Shown here: one piece after another, positions 1 through 5,442 of the stretch | Position numbering within the stretch: position 1 is the stretch's first letter | Layout: the number at the start of each line of letters is the position of its first letter | Source: Dehalococcoidia bacterium | GTDB taxonomy: Bacteria; Chloroflexota; Dehalococcoidia; Dehalococcoidales; RBG-16-60-22 | Reading direction: 5' to 3' | Assembly (NCBI GenBank): GCA_004375725.1 | Contig: SOKS01000022.1 | Coordinates: forward strand, 1-5,442 | DNA length: 5,442 nucleotides | The notes under the pieces: model-generated | What the model was told of the DNA's origin: nothing | Database searches by the model: none | The model's input: the letters and a program-made list of their open reading frames with translations, nothing else | Translations under genes and position numbers: made by a program

Positions 1-678
1 TGAAAACCGCCGGCGGAACCTGCGGCTGGCTTCCCGCAGTGCCGACTCCGTGTCCACCTCCAGCCAGCGCGCGATGTTGACCAGAGTAAAGAGCAGGTCG
101 CCAAACTCGTGCTCCTTTTCCTGCTGGCTGTCCGCTCCTTTCAGCTCACCAATTTCCTCGGCCAGCTTGTCCATGATGCCCTCAATGTTCTCCCAGTCAA
201 AGCCGGTGTGCGCGGCCCGGTCCTGGATTTCCTGGCTGTAGCTCAGGGCCGGCAGCTTCTTCGGGACATTATCCAGCAGTGAGGCTTTCTCTCCCTTCTC
301 CTTTTGTTTCAGCGCCTGCCAGCTGACCAGCGCTTCGCCGGCATCCTTCACCTTTACCGAGCCGAAGACGTGGGGGTGACGCTGAATGAGCTTGCGATTA
401 ATACCCTCTATCACATTACTAATCTGGAATTCGCCCGATTCCGCGGCCATCTGCGCGTGGAAGACTATCTGCATCAGCAGGTCACCCAGCTCCTCGGTAA
501 GCCTCCGGCTATGCTTCTCATCGAGTGCCTCCAGAACCTCGTAGCATTCCTCAAGCAGGGCTTCACGCAGCGATTCATGAGTCTGTTCCCGATCCCAGGG
601 ACAGCCTCCTGGCCCTCGCAGCCGGGCGATAATCTGTACCAGCGTCTCGAATTTATCAAGGTTTTCTTCCGAAAACAA
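1..678 (-). CDS. mazG: MazG nucleoside triphosphate pyrophosphohydrolase, 3' end missing
   Basis: Hydrolyses (d)NTPs to the monophosphate and pyrophosphate in the cytosol; in the family it removes aberrant nucleotides and can lower (p)ppGpp. I translated the reverse strand from a TTG at 678 and found an open frame of 226 residues running off the left edge; E. coli MazG is about 263 residues, so roughly 35-40 are missing. Two MazG repeats are visible. The N-terminal one has RGPGGCPWD (21-29), E43-E44-x-x-E47 and E63-x-x-D66, and is followed by KLIQRHPHVF (96-105). The C-terminal one has GFDW (159-162), E174-E175-x-x-E178 and E191-x-x-D194. The metal-binding acidic residues are thus intact in both repeats. 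TTG is chosen because AAGGAGG lies 5 nt upstream and the next in-frame ATG is at residue 69, inside the first domain. The gene follows fmt by 14 nt and is probably cotranscribed with it. Confidence 0.95.
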   Translation of the reverse strand, partial: MFSEENLDKFETLVQIIARLRGPGGCPWDREQTHESLREALLEECYEVLEALDEKHSRRLTEELGDLLMQIVFHAQMAAESGEFQISNVIEGINRKLIQRHPHVFGSVKVKDAGEALVSWQALKQKEKGEKASLLDNVPKKLPALSYSQEIQDRAAHTGFDWENIEGIMDKLAEEIGELKGADSQQEKEHEFGDLLFTLVNIARWLEVDTESALREASRRFRRRFS

Positions 679-683
679 TATTG

Positions 684-690
684 CCTCCTT
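684..690 (-). promoter_or_regulatory. Strong Shine-Dalgarno for mazG
   Basis: AAGGAGG on the reverse strand lies just after the fmt stop codon and 5 nt before TTG at 678. It decides the non-ATG start of mazG and supports translation from a shared fmt-mazG message. Confidence 0.8.
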
Positions 691-692
691 GC

Positions 693-1643
693 CTAGCTCG
701 GCAGTACCTTGCCAGCTAACTGCCGCTGCCCTCTCAGGAAATCAACGGCGGGCATGGCCCGTTTGCCCTGGAGCTGCACTTTGATTACACCCAGAATACC
801 ATACCCTGTGCTGACGCCGAAGGCTGTTTCCTCCCGGTTCAATACCACCACCTCACCCGCCCGGTGCTCGCCTTCCCCTGGCAAGGCCACGGCCTCAATG
901 ATTTCAAGTCGTCTGCCGCCCCAGCGGGTATAAGCTCCCGGCCAGGGCTGGTAGGCGCGAACGCGCCGCCAGATGTCGTCTGCCGAAAGGCGCCAGTCAA
1001 TCTCGCCCTCCTCCTTTTTAATCGCGGCAGAATAGGTGGCGTCGGCCTCGTTCTGGGGTCGGGGCGTGGTTTCGCCGGCGGTCCAGCGCTGAAGCACGTC
1101 GGGAAGCATCTGTGCCGCCATTTCGGAGAGCTTGCCTGCCAGCGAGCCTGTCGTATCCTGCGGCGAAATGGCCATTTTTTCCTGAGCGAGGATTGGTCCG
1201 GTATCCAGGCCGCTGTCCATCAGCATGATGGTAACGCCGGTAACCGCGTCCCCGGCGAGTATCGCGGCCGCCACTGGAGAAGCCCCTCTATGCCTGGGCA
1301 GCAGTGAAGGATGAATATTCAGGCATCCATAGCGTGGAATGTCCAGAACCGGCCGGGGCAATATCTGCCCGTAGGCCGCCACCATGACCACATCCGGCTG
1401 AAAACCGGCGAGCTGCGCCACTTCCCGGCTCTCTTTTAAACTGCCCGGCTGAACCACCGGCAAACCCAGACTCAACGCCGCCATTTTCACCGGCGACATT
1501 AGCAAAGAGCGACCCCTCCCGCCCGGTTTATCAGGCTGAGTATAAACCGCCAACACCGGGTAGTGCTCCCGAACCAGCTTCTCAAGCGGGGGGACAGCGA
1601 ATTCCGGGGTGCCCATGAAAAGCACGCGCAAATCAGTTTTCAT
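693..1643 (-). CDS. fmt: Methionyl-tRNA formyltransferase
   Basis: Transfers the formyl group of 10-formyltetrahydrofolate to Met-tRNA(fMet), producing the initiator tRNA for bacterial translation; cytosolic. From ATG at 1643 the protein is 316 residues, a normal length for the family (about 310-320). The N-terminal Rossmann-type transferase domain (about 1-190) carries FMGTPEFAV (9-17), YGQILP (91-96) and the catalytic region NIHPSLLPRHRGASP (109-123). It continues with DSGLDTGP (143-150), so the expected catalytic Asn109, His111 and Asp147 are present. The C-terminal OB-like tRNA-binding domain spans about 205-310, with WPGAYT at 234-239. An in-frame ATG at 1661 would add six residues (MLQFYT), but it lies inside the spacer of the predicted promoter and neither start has a Shine-Dalgarno. 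The conserved MKTDLRVLFMGTPEFA start is therefore preferred. Divergent from dnaA; mazG follows in the same direction. No def gene is seen beside it in this window. Confidence 0.97.
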   Translation of the reverse strand: MKTDLRVLFMGTPEFAVPPLEKLVREHYPVLAVYTQPDKPGGRGRSLLMSPVKMAALSLGLPVVQPGSLKESREVAQLAGFQPDVVMVAAYGQILPRPVLDIPRYGCLNIHPSLLPRHRGASPVAAAILAGDAVTGVTIMLMDSGLDTGPILAQEKMAISPQDTTGSLAGKLSEMAAQMLPDVLQRWTAGETTPRPQNEADATYSAAIKKEEGEIDWRLSADDIWRRVRAYQPWPGAYTRWGGRRLEIIEAVALPGEGEHRAGEVVVLNREETAFGVSTGYGILGVIKVQLQGKRAMPAVDFLRGQRQLAGKVLPS

Positions 1644-1651
1644 CGTGTAAA

Positions 1652-1680
1652 ATTGTAACATTGTTAATTTTTTACAACAA
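1652..1680 (-). promoter_or_regulatory. Predicted sigma70-type promoter of fmt(-mazG)
   Basis: On the reverse strand, -35 TTGTTG (1680-1675), a 17-bp spacer and -10 TACAAT (1657-1652, five of six consensus bases). The expected start falls between A1646 and A1643, the latter being the A of the fmt ATG. The message would thus be leaderless or carry at most about 3 nt, which fits the missing Shine-Dalgarno. Confidence 0.6.
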
Positions 1681-1748
1681 CTTTTTATTTTGTATTTATG
1701 GTTGCAAAATCAAGCAAAAAACAGAGGTTGATAAACTTGGTAAGGCAA

Positions 1749-1792
1749 GCAAGGGTTAGAAAATGCCCAGCGTTTACCCGCAAAACCCTTGC
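1749..1792. repeat. Perfect 9-bp inverted repeat, possible operator
   Basis: GCAAGGGTT at 1749-1757 and its exact complement AACCCTTGC at 1784-1792, with 26 nt between. The right arm shares bases 1789-1792 with the -35 box TTGCCA of a candidate rightward promoter. The arms are 35 bp apart, close to a whole number of helical turns, as expected for a dimeric repressor site. No regulator gene is in view, and a chance repeat cannot be excluded. Confidence 0.45.
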
Positions 1793-1817
1793 CAGAAGAA
1801 AGGCGCGGTAGTATTCT
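1789..1817 (+). promoter_or_regulatory. Candidate upstream rightward promoter (dnaA P1 or small RNA)
   Basis: -35 TTGCCA (1789-1794, five of six), a 17-bp spacer, and -10 TATTCT (1812-1817, four of six). Predicted start is near 1823-1825. The transcript would meet the terminator-like hairpin at 1863-1911 after about 80 nt, well before dnaA. Confidence 0.4.
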
Positions 1818-1862
1818 ATTAATCGTTGTTTTTATTTATTTATTAATCTTCCGGTAAGCAAC

Positions 1863-1911
1863 TACCCCGATAAAAACTTCTAGCATCTTTTTTGATGAGG
1901 GGTATTTTTTT
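1863..1911 (+). terminator. Terminator-like hairpin in the dnaA leader (possible attenuator)
   Basis: TACCCC (1863-1868) pairs with GGGGTA (1899-1904). An inner helix CATC/GATG (1884-1887, 1894-1897) closes a T6 loop, and seven T residues follow at 1905-1911. The T-tract is only on the rightward side. The 15-nt/1-nt internal loop makes it weaker than a textbook terminator. A competing hairpin GGTA/TACC (1853-1856 with 1863-1866, 6-nt loop) would use the same left arm and could act as an antiterminator. No rightward gene precedes it, so it would end a short leader or small RNA rather than close an operon. Confidence 0.4.
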
Positions 1912-1924
1912 GCCTGAAAAAGGA

Positions 1925-1937
1925 GGGTTCGAATCCC
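1925..1937 (+). other. tRNA T-arm-like 13-mer (GGGTTCGAATCCC)
   Basis: Matches the conserved tRNA T-loop (B-box) pattern GGTTCGAATCC. Only three T-stem pairs form here, no CCA follows, and I could not fold acceptor, D or anticodon arms from the preceding 75 nt. It may be a decayed tRNA 3' end, an attachment-site remnant, or a chance near-palindrome around TTCGAA. Confidence 0.3.
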
Positions 1938-1941
1938 GACT

Positions 1942-1970
1942 TTGAGGATTAAAAATATATAGATTATATT
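1942..1970 (+). promoter_or_regulatory. Predicted promoter immediately upstream of dnaA
   Basis: -35 TTGAGG (1942-1947, four of six), a 17-bp spacer, and -10 TATATT (1965-1970, five of six). The predicted start is about A1977, giving a 17-nt leader for dnaA. That same A begins an ATG. Confidence 0.5.
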
Positions 1971-1976
1971 TAGAGG

Positions 1977-1994
1977 ATGTTCGGAATTAGCTAA
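1977..1994 (+). CDS. Five-codon mini-ORF (MFGIS) overlapping the dnaA start
   Basis: ATG at 1977 is followed by TTC GGA ATT AGC and TAA at 1992-1994; the last A is also the first base of the dnaA ATG (TAATG). If transcription begins at 1977 this would be a leaderless upstream ORF coupled to dnaA. AGAGG directly abuts the ATG, too close to serve it as a Shine-Dalgarno. The peptide is too short to judge by composition, so this is inference from arrangement only. Confidence 0.3.
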   Translation: MFGIS

Positions 1995-3355
1995 TGGAAA
2001 TCAGGTCAGCACGAGAGATTTGGGACGCAGCTCTGGGTGAATTGCAGGTCCAGATAAGCAGGTCTAATTACCGAACCTGGCTGGAAAAAACGGCGGGCCT
2101 GGAGTACCAGAACGACCACTTTGTCGTCAGCGTACCCAATACTTTTATCGCCGAATATCTGGACAGGAACCAGCGTTCTCTGATTGAAAAGACGCTTATT
2201 CACCTCACCTCTTCTCCGGAGATCCAGGTCGCTTTTCAGGTCAACGGCAGATACCACAACTCATCAAACGGGCACACCGAGGACCCGGGTCTTCTCCCTC
2301 CAGCGCTGCCGGGCGCCACCCAGTTTAATTCCAAATACGTTTTTGATAGCTTTATTGTCGGCGACAGCAATCGACTCGCCTATGCGGCCGCCCAGAGCGT
2401 CGCCACGAACCCGGGTAGAATTTATAATCCGCTCTATATTTACGGGGGTGTGGGGCTGGGTAAAACACACCTGCTGCATGCCATTGCCCATTTAGCGCGG
2501 TCCAGGCATATCCAGGTCATTTACATCAGCGCCGAGCAGTTTACCAATGAATTCGTCAGCGCAGTTCGCCAGAAAAAGATGGAGGCTTTTAACCTTAGAT
2601 ATCGCCAGGCCGGCATGCTTCTAATTGATGACATCCATTTCATCAGCGGTAAGAAGCAGACCGAGGAGAGCTTTTTTCATACCTTTAATGCCCTCCACGA
2701 TGCCAACCGACAGATTGTGATCACCGGTGACCTGCCCCCCAAAGCAATTACACTCCTGGACAAAAGGCTACGCTCTCGCTTCGAGTGGGGGCTGGTGGCT
2801 GACATTCAGCCGCCGGACCTGGAGACCCGCCAGGCCATTTTACAGGCAAAGGCCAGACAGAAAGAGATAAATATCACCAGAGATGTGCTTGAATTCATCG
2901 CCGGTCAGGGACAGCAGAATATCAGAGAGCTGGAAGGATTATTGAACCGGGTGACCGCTTTCGCCCAGCTGTTCAATTCGCCACCGACCCTTGAGCTGGC
3001 GACACATTCCATTGCCAATATAGGCAGCAGAGAGAGCGAGATTGATTCCGGCACGCCCGGCCTGATAATTAATGCCGTTACGCACAGCTTCAACCTGAAG
3101 CCGGGGGACCTGAAGAGCAGCCAGAGAGATAAAGAAACGTCTCTGGCGCGACGTTTCGCCATGTATCTTCTTCGGCAGGAGAACGGCTGCTCGCTGGCTC
3201 AGGTTGGTGCCCTGCTTGGTAATAGGGATCCATCTTCCGTGACCAATGCCTGTAAGAAGCTATCCGCCGAGTTAAACAATAATAAATCATTAAAGCGCAG
3301 GCTGGTCGAAATCCAAAAAATAATCAAATCTGGAACAAAACATCTAACCCCCTGA
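1994..3355 (+). CDS. dnaA: Chromosomal replication initiator protein DnaA
   Basis: ATP-dependent initiator that binds DnaA boxes, forms a filament and unwinds oriC. At 453 residues it is of normal length. Domain I (about 1-85) has W10, W29 and VPNTFIAEYL (47-56). A short linker (about 86-112) is domain II. The AAA+ domain III (about 113-340) has Walker A GGVGLGKTH (151-159, K157) and Walker B LLIDDIHF (209-216). It also has box VII KRLRSRFEWGL (257-267, arginine finger R262) and sensor 2 NIRELEGLLNRV (309-320, R311). Domain IV (about 355-453) ends in the signature helix at 409-423, which reads GNRDPSSVTNACKKL where the family usually has GGRDHTTVLHACRKI. Sensor 1 reads ITGD instead of ITSD. 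The start is fixed by domain I; only a GGA at 1983-1985 resembles a Shine-Dalgarno. No dnaN follows: the next gene is obg, so this is not the classic dnaA-dnaN locus. Identity is certain; standard origin specificity is not. Confidence 0.97.
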   Translation: MEIRSAREIWDAALGELQVQISRSNYRTWLEKTAGLEYQNDHFVVSVPNTFIAEYLDRNQRSLIEKTLIHLTSSPEIQVAFQVNGRYHNSSNGHTEDPGLLPPALPGATQFNSKYVFDSFIVGDSNRLAYAAAQSVATNPGRIYNPLYIYGGVGLGKTHLLHAIAHLARSRHIQVIYISAEQFTNEFVSAVRQKKMEAFNLRYRQAGMLLIDDIHFISGKKQTEESFFHTFNALHDANRQIVITGDLPPKAITLLDKRLRSRFEWGLVADIQPPDLETRQAILQAKARQKEINITRDVLEFIAGQGQQNIRELEGLLNRVTAFAQLFNSPPTLELATHSIANIGSRESEIDSGTPGLIINAVTHSFNLKPGDLKSSQRDKETSLARRFAMYLLRQENGCSLAQVGALLGNRDPSSVTNACKKLSAELNNNKSLKRRLVEIQKIIKSGTKHLTP

Positions 3356-3386
3356 AACCTTTTTCACTTAATTTCCTGCTATTAGC

Positions 3387-3412
3387 ACTTTCCCGATTTT
3401 TAAAACTTTCCC
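3387..3412 (+). repeat. Direct repeat ACTTTCCC x2
   Basis: ACTTTCCC occurs at 3387-3394 and 3405-3412, 18 bp start to start. A degenerate third copy, ACTTTTCT, begins at 3416, and an inverted TTTCCC (as GGGAAA) sits at 3481-3486. It lies 32 bp after the dnaA stop, so it could be a protein-binding cluster, possibly for DnaA. Chance in AT-rich DNA is also plausible. Confidence 0.35.
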
Positions 3413-3512
3413 AGAACTTTTCTTATATTTGATGGTTTTTTGATAGTTCTGCCGGTTATCTTTACCCGGAACATGAACGTGGGAAAATGGTTATATCAAA
3501 ATTATATAAAGG

Positions 3513-3533
3513 CTATTATTACCATTACTATTA
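3513..3533 (-). repeat. DnaA-trio-like triplet run
   Basis: Read on the reverse strand this is seven consecutive triplets; six are TAA or TAG and the fourth is TGG. DnaA-trios, the single-strand binding element of bacterial origins, have this TA-purine form. No recognisable DnaA box lies on the expected side (below 3513), so the assignment is tentative. Confidence 0.3.
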
Positions 3534-3582
3534 TATTCTCAGGTATTATATGAAGTAGTATATATAATTATAATGATAATAG

Positions 3583-4876
<1,294 letters not shown>

Positions 4877-4879
4877 TTA

Positions 4880-5442
4880 ATGAACGTTGGTATTCTGGGG
4901 GGCACGTTTGACCCGGTTCACAGCGGGCACCTTATCCTGGCCGAGGTGGCCAGAGAGCAGCTCAATTTGAACGAGGTACTTTTCATCCCGGCCGGCCAGC
5001 CCTGGCTCAAAGTGGAGCGGACCATCACGCCGGCCGAACACCGACTGCGGATGCTGCGGCTGGCGCTGGACGATACGCCCTACTTCAGAACCTCTGAGAT
5101 GGAAATTAAGCGGTCGGGACCAACCTACACGATAGATACCATTAAGGCGCTGAAAAAGCGCCTCTCAGCTGAGGACGAGTTGTTCTTTATTTTAGGGCAG
5201 GACAATCTGATGCAGCTCCCGCAGTGGCATGATGCTCCAGAGCTCATCAAGCTCTGTTACCTGGTGGCGGCGCCGAGGCCGGGCGTGAAGAAACCGGATT
5301 TGAAAGCGCTGGAAGCGGAAATTCCGGGTATCAGGCAGCGGGTCATGCTCATGAAGGAGCCACTGGTTGATATCAGCGCCACGGACATCAGAGAACGCGT
5401 GGCCAGAGGCCTCTCGGTGCGCCACCTTGTCCCCGAGCCGGT
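4880..5442 (+). CDS. nadD: Nicotinate-nucleotide adenylyltransferase, 3' end missing
   Basis: Joins nicotinate mononucleotide and ATP to give deamido-NAD and pyrophosphate, the adenylylation step of NAD synthesis; cytosolic. I translated 187 residues to the window edge with no stop. The family is about 190-215 residues, so only the last 10-30 are likely absent. The nucleotidyltransferase motif GGTFDPVHSGHL (7-18) contains the H-x-G-H signature (H14, H17). Also present are SGPTYTIDT (79-87), GQDNLMQLPQW (106-116, where GxDxxxxLxxW is usual) and the C-terminal ISATDIR (165-171), corresponding to the ISSTxIR motif. The ATG lies 4 nt after the obg stop and is the only start that places GILGGTFDP near residue 5. 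It is probably cotranscribed with obg. Confidence 0.95.
   Translation, partial: MNVGILGGTFDPVHSGHLILAEVAREQLNLNEVLFIPAGQPWLKVERTITPAEHRLRMLRLALDDTPYFRTSEMEIKRSGPTYTIDTIKALKKRLSAEDELFFILGQDNLMQLPQWHDAPELIKLCYLVAAPRPGVKKPDLKALEAEIPGIRQRVMLMKEPLVDISATDIRERVARGLSVRHLVPEP

Larger units (their letters stand above)
1644..1993. other. Divergent fmt-dnaA intergenic region
   Basis: AT-rich spacer of 350 bp between the divergent starts of fmt and dnaA. It contains, left to right, the fmt promoter, a 9-bp inverted repeat, a candidate rightward promoter, a hairpin with a T-tract, a tRNA T-arm-like 13-mer, a second rightward promoter and a five-codon mini-ORF touching dnaA; each is listed separately. No perfect DnaA box of the TTATNCACA type was found. 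The nearest match is GGTTGATAA at 1726-1734, which as its complement TTATCAACC agrees with TTATCCACA at 7 of 9 positions. No protein-coding gene of usual size fits here. Confidence 0.7.

Noticed and set aside
304..696. 130-residue forward ORF opposite mazG
   Set aside because: Antisense of mazG, whose domain motifs are continuous on the reverse strand.
864..1307. 147-residue forward ORF inside fmt
   Set aside because: Shadow of fmt in the opposite strand; fmt is unmistakable in the other frame.
1644..1661. Longer fmt start adding MLQFYT
   Set aside because: It lies within the spacer of the best fmt promoter, has no Shine-Dalgarno, and the family begins just before the FMGTPEFA motif.
1726..1734. 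DnaA box (GGTTGATAA, complement TTATCAACC)
   Set aside because: Only 7 of 9 match and isolated; such matches are expected by chance, and this DnaA may not use the canonical box.
1876..1953. Complete tRNA gene ending near the T-arm-like 13-mer
   Set aside because: No acceptor, D or anticodon stems could be paired at the required spacing, and only three T-stem pairs form.
3446..3472. dnaA terminator at the CCGG/GTTC inverted repeat
   Set aside because: The stem is short and interrupted, and no T-tract follows it.
3563..3572. Perfect palindrome TATAATTATA as an operator
   Set aside because: Ten-base A/T-only palindromes are common in such AT-rich DNA; no second copy or other support.

Overview
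The window is a stretch of bacterial chromosome carrying five conserved housekeeping genes in two divergent groups. No mobile element, CRISPR array or complete RNA gene is visible. Protein wording (the Obg G3 region [13 protein letters not shown], the DnaA N-terminus, the mixed GC coding sequence with AT-rich spacers) reminds me most of Chloroflexota, class Dehalococcoidia. That placement rests on memory of related proteins and was not tested by a search.

Layout: leftward from about 1643 run fmt (methionyl-tRNA formyltransferase) and then mazG (nucleotide pyrophosphohydrolase, cut by the left edge), separated by only 14 nt. Rightward from 1994 run dnaA (replication initiator), an AT-rich gap of about 250 bp, then obg (ribosome-associated GTPase) and nadD (nicotinate mononucleotide adenylyltransferase, cut by the right edge). 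obg and nadD are 4 nt apart.

The roughly 350-bp divergent region between fmt and dnaA is dense with candidate signals. It holds a good sigma70-type promoter for fmt that would start the mRNA at or within 3 nt of its ATG. On the dnaA side it holds an upstream promoter whose -35 overlaps a perfect 9-bp inverted repeat, then a terminator-like hairpin with a T7 tract. These are followed by a tRNA T-arm-like 13-mer and a second promoter whose predicted start is the ATG of a five-codon mini-ORF, which overlaps dnaA as TAATG. The genes that head transcription units (fmt, dnaA, obg) lack a convincing Shine-Dalgarno (SD) sequence, while the operon-internal genes (mazG, nadD) have one.

The genes serve initiation and growth control: fmt makes the initiator fMet-tRNA, mazG cleans the NTP pool, dnaA starts replication, Obg ties ribosome maturation to GTP, and NadD makes the NAD precursor. 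The most unusual protein-level observations are the altered DNA-recognition signature in DnaA domain IV (H to P, T to S, H to N at positions that normally contact the DnaA box) and an Asp to Glu change in the G3 motif of Obg. I found no canonical DnaA boxes in either spacer. The window does not show a wholly new multi-gene system; its interest lies in dnaA, its leader and its flanking spacers.
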